A stretch of 52,780 nucleotides of DNA from Arminella tubonensis (GTDB taxonomy: Bacteria > Pseudomonadota > Alphaproteobacteria > Rhizobiales > Rhizobiaceae): positions 1-52,780 of the forward strand of contig NZ_PCDP01000084.1 of assembly GCF_003240585.1 (NCBI RefSeq), in the 5' to 3' direction. Under the pieces are notes generated by a model. It searched no databases. It saw only the letters and a program-made list of their open reading frames with translations, and was not told the origin of the DNA. Made by a program: the position numbers and the translations under genes. Shown here piece after piece: positions 25,349-34,222 of the stretch (position 1 is the first letter of the stretch; each line of letters opens with the position of its first letter).

Positions 25349-25483
25349 TTAGTCGTCGCCTTTCGGCACGTCTTCGATCGACAGGTATGCGCTTCGAGGG
25401 CGGTCGGTGAAGATGTTGATGCCTTCTTTCCCCTTTCTAGGACGTCGAAAGGTGGGGCCTAGGGACGTGTCGGCAGCGTGACT
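25349..25483 (-). pseudogene. Open codon run without a start, possible gene remnant
   Basis: On minus, 44 codons run from an in-frame TGA to a TAA with codon choice like that of real genes (ending GKEGINIFTDRPRSAYLSIE, then DVPKGDD). There is no ATG, TTG or early GTG to start it. It sits just downstream of the cyclase gene on the same strand. I do not recognise the family; it may be the 3' end of a decayed gene. Confidence 0.3.
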
Positions 25484-25532
25484 TCATTGTGCGTCCTCGC
25501 TGTGCGCAACAAGACATTCTGGTCGGACGCGT

Positions 25533-26813
25533 TCACATATCTGGCTCCCGTCGGGAATCTGCCGATAGTCCGTATACATCGGCAGCTGCGGTGACGCCTC
25601 GCAGAGTGAACGTCCCTACTCTTTCGAATTCGGTCTCAAAGTGGTCGGCGAAGCTCGCTGAAACCAAAAGATTTCGCCCTACCTCGTCGCACAATCTCTC
25701 GATCCGGGCTGCTTCGTTGACGGCCTTTCCAATGGCTGTGAAATCGAGGCGTCGAGACGACCCGACGTTTCCGTAGAAGATTTCACCCACGTGTAAAACG
25801 ATATCGACTAAGATCTCCGGGTCGCCTGCTGCCAATCGCTTCCGATTGAGATCATCATTAGCCGCATGTGCAATTTTCGCCGCTGCCAGGGCCTTTCGGC
25901 ACGCGGTTGCCGGCATATCGATGTCAGCCGGGAAAATTGCAAGCACGCTGTCTCCCATAAACTTCAAGATCTCGCCGCCATTTGCTTCGACTGCACCACC
26001 AATTGCCTCGAAATGCTCGTTGAGCCACGCCACGATCCGGCTCGCCTCATAAGCCTCGCTCAATGACGTAAAATTCTTGAGATCGGCAAGGAGAATTGCC
26101 GCGTAAATCGCAGTGCCTTCGCCGCGCGCGGTCTGCCCGCTCAATATCCTTCCGCTCGTCCGCGGACCTGTGTAGACGGCCAGCATTTCTGTGGAGATCC
26201 TGGTCGCAGCAATGCGGTAACATGCAAGAGCCAACGCGGGCAAAAACGTATCCAGGTCGTCGATCTGTTCTTCTGAAAGCCCCAGAGGGCCGTCAACCGC
26301 CATCGAAAAACCCACGCCCTTCAAGACTGTCTCGCCGGGAAACGAAGTTAATTTCAGTGCGTACTCGGTTGCGCCTTGCTCCAGCAATTCGGAAAGAAGC
26401 GGATAGGAGTGCGTACCTTCGCCCGCTGACAGCTTCCACCGGGCAAACAGGAGGTCGTTCGAAAGCAAATGGAAAATGGGAGACCGTTCGAACAACTCCT
26501 GTCCAGCGCTTCCGTGAGCTTGTATTTCGGTTGAAACACCTTCGATTGATGACCACGACACAGAGAACCCGCGTTGTGCAGGATCGATGGTGGGCATTAA
26601 AATCGACGTGCGTAAAAGCGGATAGCCGAGTTCCACTAGCCGTTTGCTCACGCCGAGGAGGATTTCTTCGATGCTGTTGCTACAAATGCCCTTGTCGATG
26701 ATCCAATCGACTAGCTCGTGAAGCTCCTTCATTACCAACCCTTCATCTGTGTGGATGCTGTCCGATTGATAGGGGGCGGCGCTCTCGTCGGCAAGCGAGT
26801 GCACGTGCATCAT
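25533..26813 (-). CDS. Class III adenylate/guanylate cyclase with N-terminal sensory-like region
   Basis: This 426-residue protein has a class III cyclase domain from about residue 235. The domain shows metal-binding Asp244 (LLADLKNFTS) and Asp288 (EILKFMGDSVLAIF), purine-selecting Lys284, and the LDFTAIGKAVNEAARIE block with the purine Asp and transition-state Asn/Arg. Residues 30-215 form a soluble domain without membrane segments or a recognised name, containing WKLSAGEGTHSYPLLSELLEQG; this region recurs in rhizobial cyclases. It likely makes cAMP in response to a cytoplasmic signal. Start at 26813 or at Met28 is possible. It is a single gene; rhizobia usually carry many such cyclases. Confidence 0.87.
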   Translation of the reverse strand: MMHVHSLADESAAPYQSDSIHTDEGLVMKELHELVDWIIDKGICSNSIEEILLGVSKRLVELGYPLLRTSILMPTIDPAQRGFSVSWSSIEGVSTEIQAHGSAGQELFERSPIFHLLSNDLLFARWKLSAGEGTHSYPLLSELLEQGATEYALKLTSFPGETVLKGVGFSMAVDGPLGLSEEQIDDLDTFLPALALACYRIAATRISTEMLAVYTGPRTSGRILSGQTARGEGTAIYAAILLADLKNFTSLSEAYEASRIVAWLNEHFEAIGGAVEANGGEILKFMGDSVLAIFPADIDMPATACRKALAAAKIAHAANDDLNRKRLAAGDPEILVDIVLHVGEIFYGNVGSSRRLDFTAIGKAVNEAARIERLCDEVGRNLLVSASFADHFETEFERVGTFTLRGVTAAADVYGLSADSRREPDM

Positions 26814-26965
26814 CGATCAGCAGTGGTCTTTCACCAGGTTCGTTTCGAACGACCCGACGTGACGGGAAGACATCGATGACCACCGCATTGGCGTCTCCCG
26901 GCGGGCAAACTAGGCGGTCAGCAATACGAAGGGCGTAGGCGTGAACGTCCTCTATCCATTGAATT

Positions 26966-27964
26966 TTATTCGCTCTGCCGGAAGTTTCGGATCCGGTCGA
27001 ACAGGACGGCGAGGATGGTGGCGCCGCCTATGAATGCGCCCTGCCAGAAGGCATTGATGCCGAGTAGCCCGAGGCTGTTGCGGATCACCTCGATCAGCGC
27101 CGCGCCGACGAGTGCGCCGAAGGCCGTGCCGGTTCCACCGGTCAGATTGGCGCCGCCGATCACCGCGGCTGCGATCACCTGGAGCTCCATCCCGGCACCT
27201 ATGTTGGTCGTTACGGCACCGAGCCATCCTGTCTGGATAATTCCCGCTATTCCCGCCGATAAGGCCGAGATCATATAGACGAGGACCTTGATCTTCTTGA
27301 CGGGGACGCCGGTCAGTGTTGCCGCGTGTTCGTTGCCGCCGATTGCAAAGAGGTAGCGGCCGAACCGGGTCCAGCGCAGGACGAAGCCGGCAAGGAGCGC
27401 CAGTATGATCATGTAGAGCACTGGATTGGCGATGCCGAAGACCCACGCGCCGCCCCCAAGCGCAAGGAGCTTTTCGTGGTCCGGTCCGAACTGGAACACG
27501 ACCGTGTTGTTGGACGCTACCATCGCCAGGCTGCGCGCAATCGACAGCATGCCGAGCGTGACCACGAAAGGTGGAAAGCCGAGATAGGCGATCAGAAGAC
27601 CGTTGAAGGCGCCGACTGCGAGCGCTGTTCCGATCGCAGCCGCAATGCCGATCTCGATGCTGTAGCCGGCGTGCATGACAACAGCGAGGATCATGCTGCA
27701 AAGGCACAAGACCGAGCCGACCGACAGGTCGATGCCGCCGGTGATGATGACGAGCGTCATGCCAAGCGCAATGATCGCCACGAAGGTTACGTTGCGGGTG
27801 ATATTGTAGAGGTTCCTCGGCGTCGCGAAGGAATCCGTCGCGAACGACAGGAAAATGCAGGCAAGTATCACGGCAATCAGCACCCAGAAGGTCTGGCTGC
27901 CGAGGATCACGGCGAGGGCGCCACGCGGCTTGTGCTCGATCGTCTGCTCCAGGGTGATTGCCAT
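26966..27964 (-). CDS. ABC transporter permease, ribose/fructose type (CUT2)
   Basis: The protein has 332 residues from the internal ATG with AGGAG about twelve bases upstream; a GTG at 27985 would add seven residues. It is a BPD_transp_2 permease with GIDLSVGSVLCLCSM and ANLTGGTGTAFGALVGAALIEVIRNSLGLLG. It lies 39 bases after the ATPase gene in a two-gene minus-strand operon. It presumably pairs with the ATPase at 28004 and the binding protein at 30023. Overall layout resembles FrcC of the frcBCA fructose system, but specificity is unproven. Confidence 0.88.
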   Translation of the reverse strand: MAITLEQTIEHKPRGALAVILGSQTFWVLIAVILACIFLSFATDSFATPRNLYNITRNVTFVAIIALGMTLVIITGGIDLSVGSVLCLCSMILAVVMHAGYSIEIGIAAAIGTALAVGAFNGLLIAYLGFPPFVVTLGMLSIARSLAMVASNNTVVFQFGPDHEKLLALGGGAWVFGIANPVLYMIILALLAGFVLRWTRFGRYLFAIGGNEHAATLTGVPVKKIKVLVYMISALSAGIAGIIQTGWLGAVTTNIGAGMELQVIAAAVIGGANLTGGTGTAFGALVGAALIEVIRNSLGLLGINAFWQGAFIGGATILAVLFDRIRNFRQSE

Positions 27965-28003
27965 CGTCGACCTATTTCTCCTCACGCCGACATGCAGCGT
28001 TGA

Positions 28004-28744
28004 TCATACCTGTTCGATGGCCCCGGTGATAAGCCCCGTGACCTCCTCCGGCGAACTCATGGCGATCTGCTTGTCCGCAACCTTCCTGCCGCGCCGCATG
28101 ACGATCACCCGGTCGGCAACCGAAAAGACGTCCGGCATGCGGTGGCTGATCAAGATGACGGCGATGCCGCGGTCGCGCAATTGTCGGATCAGGTTCAAGA
28201 CCTCCGCCACCTGGCGAACCGAAATGGCCGCCGTCGGCTCATCCATCAATACGATCTTGGCTTCTGAAAGCATCGTGCGCGCAATCGCCACCGCCTGGCG
28301 TTGACCGCCCGACATCTGCTTGACAAGGTCGCGAGCTCGCGTCTCAGATTTCAGCTCCTTGAAGATTTCGCCGGCACGCCGGTACATCGTCCTGTAGTCG
28401 AGAATGCGCAGCGGCCCGAAGCCGCGGCGAATTTCGCGTCCAAGAAAGACGTTTGCCGCCGCTGTGAGATTGTCGCAGAGCGCCAGGTCCTGATGGACGA
28501 TCTCTATCCCGTGCTGACGTGCTTCCAAGGGCCGATGGAGCACGATCTCGGAATTGTCGAGCCGCATTGTCCCGTGGCTTGGTTTGAAATTTCCGGCAAT
28601 CATCTTCACCAGCGTCGACTTGCCGGCGCCGTTGTCTCCCATCAGGCCGACCACCTGTCCCGCGTCAAGGGAGAATGAGACATCGTTGACCGCCTGGATG
28701 GCGCCGAAATGTTTGGATATATTGGCGAGCTCGAGAACTGCCAC
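28004..28744 (-). CDS. ABC transporter ATP-binding protein with a single NBD (FrcA-like)
   Basis: The protein has 246 residues from a GTG with AGAAGG close upstream; the frame continues to 28858 with non-homologous sequence. It has a single ABC domain: Walker A GDNGAGKST, signature MSGGQRQAVAIARTM, Walker B IVLMDEPTAA and a conserved His in LISHRMPDVF. Most ribose-type systems use a double-length ATPase, and the half-length form is typical of FrcA-like transporters. It must act as a homodimer. It heads the minus-strand operon and diverges from the epimerase/binding-protein operon across 250 bases. Confidence 0.88.
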   Translation of the reverse strand: MAVLELANISKHFGAIQAVNDVSFSLDAGQVVGLMGDNGAGKSTLVKMIAGNFKPSHGTMRLDNSEIVLHRPLEARQHGIEIVHQDLALCDNLTAAANVFLGREIRRGFGPLRILDYRTMYRRAGEIFKELKSETRARDLVKQMSGGQRQAVAIARTMLSEAKIVLMDEPTAAISVRQVAEVLNLIRQLRDRGIAVILISHRMPDVFSVADRVIVMRRGRKVADKQIAMSSPEEVTGLITGAIEQV

Positions 28745-28994
28745 GAGCCTTCTAGCCTCCCGGAATCTGCGCGCTCGCTGCCGTTCCGAACTGCATTTCG
28801 TTCCGGACAGGCTCTGCGAGTTCGCTTTCCGACTTCCTCCCCAAAAAGCGACAGGCACATTTACGCAAAACCGCGTGAAACCGTCAATCGGATGTCTGCC
28901 AAATCCGCCTGCTCCCCGCGAAAATCCTTATAGTATGACGAATAGAAGTTGACGTCGGAAGCGCATGGATATTAGCTGTGGTGGGAGGAAGAGC
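28745..28994. promoter_or_regulatory. Divergent promoter region of the split sugar ABC system
   Basis: These 250 bases separate the ATPase-permease operon (minus) from the epimerase-binding-protein operon (plus). A TATAGT at 28930-28935 could be a plus-strand -10, without a convincing -35. TTGACG at 28949-28954 lies too near the start codon to be used comfortably. A partial repeat, GTTCCG twice near 28783-28805, is noted. One regulator acting here could control both halves. Confidence 0.4.
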
Positions 28995-29975
28995 ATGCTG
29001 ATCCTTGTCACCGGTGCAACGGGCAAGGTCGGGCAGCACTTCATCGCTGGGCTGCTTGACGATCCGCGATTTTCTGAAGTGCGCATCCGCGCGCTGTGCC
29101 ATAATCGTTTGCTTGAGGAGACCGATCGGGTCGAGGTCACGCGTGGCTCGATCGCCGATCAAAAGAATGTATCGGCAGCGCTCGCCGGCGTTACCCATGT
29201 GGTGCATCTTGCCACATGCAAGGAGACCCCCGGCGATGTCATGGATGTTGCCGTCAAGGGACTATTCTGGCTCCTCGAAGCCTTTCGCGTGACGAGCACG
29301 GCGCGCCAGTTCATCCTGATCGGCGGCGATGCCGCGATCGGCCATTTCTACTATCGCCATGACAGTCCGATCACCGAAGCCACGCCGCACCGGGCATATC
29401 CGGGGTGTTATGCGCTTTCCAAGGTTCTGGAGGAAGTGATGCTGGAACAGGTCTGCATCCAGCACGGCATCAATGGCTGCTGCCTGCGCGCGCCCTGGAT
29501 CATGGCAAAGGACGACTTCAAGCATTCACTCTCGTTTGGGGCGGACGTCTTCGGAGGCCCCGACTGGAAGACGCTGGTTCCGGAACCCGACGCCAAGCGC
29601 TATGCTCAGGATGGAACCGTGCCACTGCTGCGCGATGCGGACGGGCGTCCCCTGAAACGCAATTTCGTGCATGTGGACGACCTGGTGACGGCGATGCTGG
29701 CCGCTCTCGATAATCCGCACGCAAGTGGACAGCTCTTTAATGTCTGTATGGATCGGCCCGTGGACTATGGTGAGGTCGCTGCCTATCTGGCCCGCACCCG
29801 TGGTCTTGCCTCCATCGACATAGCAAGCCGGTACCATTCGAGCTGGATGGATAACAGCAAGGCCAAATACCTGCTGAACTGGCGTCCTCGCTACGATCTC
29901 GAAATGCTCATTGACTCGGCCTGGCGATACGAGCGCTCGCAGAATGACCCTCGCATCGTCTGGTATCCGGGTTGA
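28995..29975 (+). CDS. NAD-dependent epimerase/dehydratase family protein
   Basis: The protein has 326 residues from the ATG with GGGAGGAAG just upstream; a start at 28965 has no such signal. The amino end ILVTGATGKVGQH is the Rossmann GxxGxxG loop of extended SDRs, and YPGCYALSKVLEE supplies the catalytic Tyr and Lys. It resembles nucleoside-diphosphate-sugar epimerases, but rhizobial members beside sugar ABC transporters may act on free sugars as dehydrogenases. It precedes the binding-protein gene by 47 bases in one transcript. Substrate unknown. Confidence 0.82.
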   Translation: MLILVTGATGKVGQHFIAGLLDDPRFSEVRIRALCHNRLLEETDRVEVTRGSIADQKNVSAALAGVTHVVHLATCKETPGDVMDVAVKGLFWLLEAFRVTSTARQFILIGGDAAIGHFYYRHDSPITEATPHRAYPGCYALSKVLEEVMLEQVCIQHGINGCCLRAPWIMAKDDFKHSLSFGADVFGGPDWKTLVPEPDAKRYAQDGTVPLLRDADGRPLKRNFVHVDDLVTAMLAALDNPHASGQLFNVCMDRPVDYGEVAAYLARTRGLASIDIASRYHSSWMDNSKAKYLLNWRPRYDLEMLIDSAWRYERSQNDPRIVWYPG

Positions 29976-30022
29976 TCGTGTGGCGGCCACATCGCGTCCG
30001 CCTGTACCAAAGGGAGGAACCT

Positions 30023-31009
30023 ATGAAGAAGGCATTATTGCTTGCAGTCGCAGTACTGGGCCTGACAGCCGGGCAGGCTTTGGCAAAGAAGCAACTCGTC
30101 ATCGTGGTGAAAGGTCTCGACAACCCATTCTTCGAAGCTATCAACCAGGGTTGCCAGAAGTGGAACAAGGAGAACCCGGACGCCGAATATGAGTGCTTCT
30201 ACACAGGTCCGGCATCGACCTCGGATGAGGCCGGCGAAGCGCAGATCGTGCAGGACATACTCGGCAAGCCGGACACGGCGGCGATCGCCATCTCGCCGTC
30301 GAATGCGAAACTGATCGCCCAGACGCTCAAGACCGCCAATACGAAAGTGCCGGTTATGACAGTCGACGCCGATCTTGCTGCGGAAGACTCAGCATTGCGA
30401 AAGACCTATCTTGGAACTGACAACTACCTGATGGGTGCCCGTATTGGCGATTATATCAAGAAGGCCAAGCCGAACGGCGGCAAGATTTGCACGATCGAAG
30501 GCAATCCAGGCGCCGACAACATCCTGCGCCGCGCTCAGGGCATGCGCGATACGCTTACCGGCCAAAAGGGCTTGGCTCAACTGAAGGGAGAAGGAGGCTG
30601 GACGGAAGTAGCCGGTTGCCCCGTCTTCACCAATGACGATGGCGCCAAGGGCGTGCAGGCGATGACCGACATCCTCGCCGCAAATCCCACTCTCGATGCA
30701 TTCGGAATCATGGGCGGCTGGCCGCTGTTCGGCGCACCGCAACCCTATCGAGACCTGTTCAAGCCGATAGCAGACAAGATCGCCAGCAACGCGTTCGTCA
30801 TTGGCGCTGCTGACACGATCGGCGACGAAGTGGCGATTGCCAGGGAAGGCTTGGTCACGGCACTTGTCGGTCAGCGGCCGTTCGAGATGGGCTACAAGGC
30901 GCCGTCTGTGATGCTGGACCTGATCGCTGGCAAACCGGTTGAAGATCCGGTCTTCACCGGGCTCGACGAATGCACGAAAGATACCGTTGACACCTGCATT
31001 CAGAAGTAA
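30023..31009 (+). CDS. Periplasmic sugar-binding protein, type-1 fold (CUT2)
   Basis: The protein has 328 residues from the ATG with GGGAGGAA upstream. The signal peptide ends at about residue 21 (GQALA-KK). The mature protein begins LVIVVKGLDNPFFEAINQGC and has IAISPSNAKLI, VDADLA and YLGTDNYLMGARIGDY, the hinge and ligand-binding blocks of RbsB-type proteins. Several Cys pairs (for example in ECTKDTVDTC near the end) may form disulfides. It is the likely receptor for the divergently encoded permease and ATPase. Ligand unknown; a ketose is likely if the FrcABC parallel holds. Confidence 0.86.
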   Translation: MKKALLLAVAVLGLTAGQALAKKQLVIVVKGLDNPFFEAINQGCQKWNKENPDAEYECFYTGPASTSDEAGEAQIVQDILGKPDTAAIAISPSNAKLIAQTLKTANTKVPVMTVDADLAAEDSALRKTYLGTDNYLMGARIGDYIKKAKPNGGKICTIEGNPGADNILRRAQGMRDTLTGQKGLAQLKGEGGWTEVAGCPVFTNDDGAKGVQAMTDILAANPTLDAFGIMGGWPLFGAPQPYRDLFKPIADKIASNAFVIGAADTIGDEVAIAREGLVTALVGQRPFEMGYKAPSVMLDLIAGKPVEDPVFTGLDECTKDTVDTCIQK

Positions 31010-31027
31010 AAGCCGCAACCGGAGCGG

Positions 31028-31363
31028 ATGAGCGACAATCGGGATCACGTGGCTATGGTTGCCAGGTGGTTGCGCACTGATCGTGAACGAACTCCAGAGA
31101 CTGCGCAGCCCGGCTCGCCGTTGCGCAGTCTCTACGAAGACTTTGTCCACCAGGATGTCGCCATTGCCTTTGCGGAGGCCGCCGACTTCAAATTCATCGG
31201 CAGTTCGGGGGTCAACGCCAATCCGAAGGACACCAAGGACTATCCGGGCGGAGTCTGGACTTTGCCGCCGACCTATAAGCTTGGCTCCCAGGACCGCGCG
31301 AAATATGAGGCCATCGGCGAAAGTGACCGCTTCATCCTGAAGTTCCAAAAGCCCGGCGGGTGA
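31028..31363 (+). pseudogene. C-terminal remnant of a class I SAM-dependent methyltransferase
   Basis: A 111-codon frame whose last 60 residues (FKFIGSSGVNANPKDTKDYP, GVWTLPPTYKLG, AIGESDRFILKFQKP) resemble the end of the COG4798 predicted methyltransferases. The SAM-binding N-terminal part of about 150 residues is absent; the region before it is the end of the binding-protein gene. The first 35 codons have no resemblance. It is therefore read as a truncated gene brought next to the transporter by deletion or recombination. A free-standing small protein is the alternative. Confidence 0.55.
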
Positions 31364-31589
31364 GGGGCACCACGAATCTTCAATGCACAGGCCGGCTCGG
31401 CATTTCTAGTTCCCTGGATGGTCCAGTGAGAGTTGCGATTTGGGTTTGGAGTTAAGTTGCTGAGAATGCATGCTTGGCGCGTCCAACGTTTTGAGTTGCG
31501 CCGTTAAAATAGAACACTAATTCAATAGAGAATATTGTGTCTAATGCGGCATGCCGTACCCTTGGGGAACACCACATCAAGGGCTCACA

Positions 31590-33221
31590 ATGCGCAATCA
31601 AGTTACTTTCAAGGCCGCGACATTCATCGGCGCGATATCACTGCTAACCTCCTCTGTTTTCGCCGAAGATGCTGCAAAGCCCGTGCAGGGGGGCACGCTG
31701 ATCTATCTTGAGCAGCAGTCGCATACCAATCTTTATCCGCCCGCCGGCGGCTTCTACCCGAACGGCGGCATTCTCAATCAGATCACCGACAAGCTGACTT
31801 ATCAGAATCCGAAGACGCTGGAGATCGAGCCCTGGATTGCAGACTCGTGGACGGTAAACGCAGACGCGACGGAATACGTTTTCAAGCTCCGAGAAGGCGT
31901 GACGTTCTCTGACGGAACACCGCTGGACGCCAATGCTGTTGCTAAGAACTACGACACATTCGGACGCGGCAACAAGGATCTGAAGCAGCCGGTTTCCGAG
32001 GTCATCAACAATTATGACCACAGCGAAGTCATCGATGCCCAGACGGTAAAATTCCTCTTCAAGAAGCCGTCGCCCGGCTTTTTGCAGGGGACATCTGTGA
32101 TCGGCTCCGGTCTCGTGTCGCTGAAGACCCTGGGGCTACCATTCGAGCAGCTCGGCGACGCCACCAAGATAATCGGCTCCGGTCCTTTCGTCGTCGCGAG
32201 CGAAACGCTCGGCAAGGATCTGTCGCTCAAGGCTCGCGATGACTACAAATGGGGGCCGCAGAAGCTGACCCATCAAGGTCGCGCCTATCTTGACGGCATC
32301 AAGTACATAATCACCGGCGAAGACAGCGTGCGTATCGGGGGCCTTCTATCGGGTCAGGCAGATTTCATACGACAGCTGCAGGCCTACGACGAAAAGCAGG
32401 TCAGTGACCAGAAATTCCCGATCTATGCAGCGCCGACGCGTGGTGTAAACGACAGCATCGCTTTCCGGCCCGAAAATCCGCTGGTTGCGGACGTCAAGGT
32501 GCGCCAGGCTCTGCTGCATGCGACGAACAACAAAGAAATCGTCGACACGCTGTTCTCGGCCAATTATCCGCGCGCCACCACGGTGATTTCGTCGGCAGCG
32601 GCCGGCTATGAGGATCTTTCGGCAAGGCTGGCCTATGATCCCGACCTCGCGGCGAAGCTCCTCGACGAGGCGGGTTGGACAAAGGGCGCCGACGGCATCC
32701 GCCAGAAAGATGGAAAGTCGCTGTCGCTGGCCGTCTACGAGTCCCTGCCGCAGCCGCAGAACAAGGCCGTCCTGCAACTCGTGGCGCAACAGTGGGCGAA
32801 GATCGGCGTCAAGCTGCAGGTGCTTGCCGGTACTTCAGGCAATATCGTCATTGATACAGTCAACCCGGAAAAGACGCCGCTTGTGGTCGCCGAAGTTGGG
32901 CGCGCCGATCCCGATGTGATCAAAAGCCAGTTCTACCCGCTGAACCGCGACGCGCTGCTGCAGAAGGGCGGCCTCAATGCCAAGGCAACCTTCACCGACG
33001 CGAAGCTGAACGGCATCCTGGAGAGTGTCGCGTCAGGAACCGATAGCGCCCAGCGTGTCGCAGCCTCGAAGGCGGCACAGGAATATCTCCTGGATCAGGC
33101 CTATGTCATCCCGATCTTCGAAGAGCCGCAAGTCTTTGCCGGTGCGCCATATGTTCATGGCATTACCTTTGAAGGCGTCGGTCGCCCAAGCTTCTACGAC
33201 ACCTGGCTTGCCGAGCACTGA
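31590..33221 (+). CDS. Extracellular solute-binding protein, family 5 (peptide/nickel type, KPN_01854-like)
   Basis: The protein has 543 residues from the ATG that opens a signal peptide (cleavage near SSVFA-EDAA); the frame runs back to 31551 without signal-peptide character. It is a family-5 DppA-like binding protein: GGTLIYLEQQSHTNLYP, YVFKLREGVTFSDGTPLDA and VRQALLHATNNKEIVDTL are typical. As I recall, the combination with the downstream enzymes corresponds to TIGRFAM-defined SBP_KPN_01854. It is the first gene of a seven-gene operon reaching 39139. The ligand is unknown; opines, peptides or a sulfur-containing compound are guesses. Confidence 0.86.
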   Translation: MRNQVTFKAATFIGAISLLTSSVFAEDAAKPVQGGTLIYLEQQSHTNLYPPAGGFYPNGGILNQITDKLTYQNPKTLEIEPWIADSWTVNADATEYVFKLREGVTFSDGTPLDANAVAKNYDTFGRGNKDLKQPVSEVINNYDHSEVIDAQTVKFLFKKPSPGFLQGTSVIGSGLVSLKTLGLPFEQLGDATKIIGSGPFVVASETLGKDLSLKARDDYKWGPQKLTHQGRAYLDGIKYIITGEDSVRIGGLLSGQADFIRQLQAYDEKQVSDQKFPIYAAPTRGVNDSIAFRPENPLVADVKVRQALLHATNNKEIVDTLFSANYPRATTVISSAAAGYEDLSARLAYDPDLAAKLLDEAGWTKGADGIRQKDGKSLSLAVYESLPQPQNKAVLQLVAQQWAKIGVKLQVLAGTSGNIVIDTVNPEKTPLVVAEVGRADPDVIKSQFYPLNRDALLQKGGLNAKATFTDAKLNGILESVASGTDSAQRVAASKAAQEYLLDQAYVIPIFEEPQVFAGAPYVHGITFEGVGRPSFYDTWLAEH

Positions 33222-33231
33222 AAGCACGACT

Positions 33232-33254
33232 TGGCCCGGCCGTTTGCCGGGCCA
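33232..33254 (+). other. Intergenic hairpin after the family-5 binding-protein gene
   Basis: A perfect 9-bp stem, TGGCCCGGC / GCCGGGCCA with loop CGTTT, lies 10 bases after the binding-protein stop and 23 bases before the permease ATG. There is no T-run. It probably stabilises the upstream binding-protein mRNA or reduces readthrough, giving more binding protein than permease. Confidence 0.6.
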
Positions 33255-33277
33255 GCCAGCGGCTGATGAGGCATGTT

Positions 33278-34222
33278 ATGACAAGATATATAGTATCGAG
33301 AGTGGGACAGGCGGCGCTGGTACTTTGGGCCGCTTTCACGATTTCATTCGTGTTGCTGCAGGCCATGCCCGGCGATGCCGTGCTGATCAAATTCCAAAAT
33401 CCGGATTACGGCCTTAGCCCTGAGCAGCTCGCGGAAATCCGTGCCGCCTATGCTGCAGACGGATCGATCGTGCAGCAATATATCCACGCTATAGGCAAAT
33501 TCCTGACAGGTGATTTCGGCTATTCGCTGAAGGCAGGCGTTCCGGTCAGCGCACAGATCGCCACCAATCTGCCGGCGACCCTATGGCTTGCCGGACTTGG
33601 CTTTCTCACGGCCGCAATCCTCGCCGTCGTCATCGCTATTTTATCCAACCTCTCCGGCTTCGGTAGATTGCGGGCCGTTGTCCAGTCCGTCCCGGCACTG
33701 TTCGTCTCTGTCCCGGCCTTCTGGCTCGGCATCATGCTCATTCAGCTGTTCTCATTCCGGTTCCGGCTCGTCCCGGTGATCAACCCTGGACCGTGGCAGG
33801 GCCTGATACTGCCCGTGCTGACGCTGGCAGTGCCGATCTCGGCGCCGATGGCGCAAATTCTGTTGCGCAATATTGATGAGGTGCTGACGCGGCCGTTTGT
33901 CTCGGTGGCGCGCGCCAAGGGCGCGTCGCATGCCTGGGTCCTTTGGCGGCATGTCGCCAAGAACGCCGCGCTGCCCGTGATGACCGTGGCTGGCGTGCTC
34001 TTCGGCGAGCTTCTCGCTGGCGCCGTGGTCACCGAAACGGTGTTCGGGCTGAACGGCATCGGCGGGCTTACGGAGCAGGCCGTCAACAGCGAGGATGTCG
34101 CCGTGCTGCAGGCCATCGTGGTCATTTCCGCCGCAGCCTTCGTGACCATCAATCTTATCGTCGATCTTCTCTATCCGGTCTTCGACCCAAGGCTGAAGGT
34201 TGCTGTAGGGGGCGTCCGATGA
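33278..34222 (+). CDS. ABC transporter permease, DppB-like
   Basis: The protein has 314 residues from the second ATG, which has GAGG seven bases upstream; an ATG four codons earlier is possible. It has about six membrane segments, and YIVSRVGQAALVLWAAFTISFVLLQAMPGD is the characteristic DppB beginning. The EAA-type loop reads SVARAKGASHAWVLWRHVAKNAALPV. It overlaps the next permease gene by four bases (ATGA). It forms one half of the channel of the 31590-36797 transporter. Confidence 0.9.
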   Translation: MTRYIVSRVGQAALVLWAAFTISFVLLQAMPGDAVLIKFQNPDYGLSPEQLAEIRAAYAADGSIVQQYIHAIGKFLTGDFGYSLKAGVPVSAQIATNLPATLWLAGLGFLTAAILAVVIAILSNLSGFGRLRAVVQSVPALFVSVPAFWLGIMLIQLFSFRFRLVPVINPGPWQGLILPVLTLAVPISAPMAQILLRNIDEVLTRPFVSVARAKGASHAWVLWRHVAKNAALPVMTVAGVLFGELLAGAVVTETVFGLNGIGGLTEQAVNSEDVAVLQAIVVISAAAFVTINLIVDLLYPVFDPRLKVAVGGVR

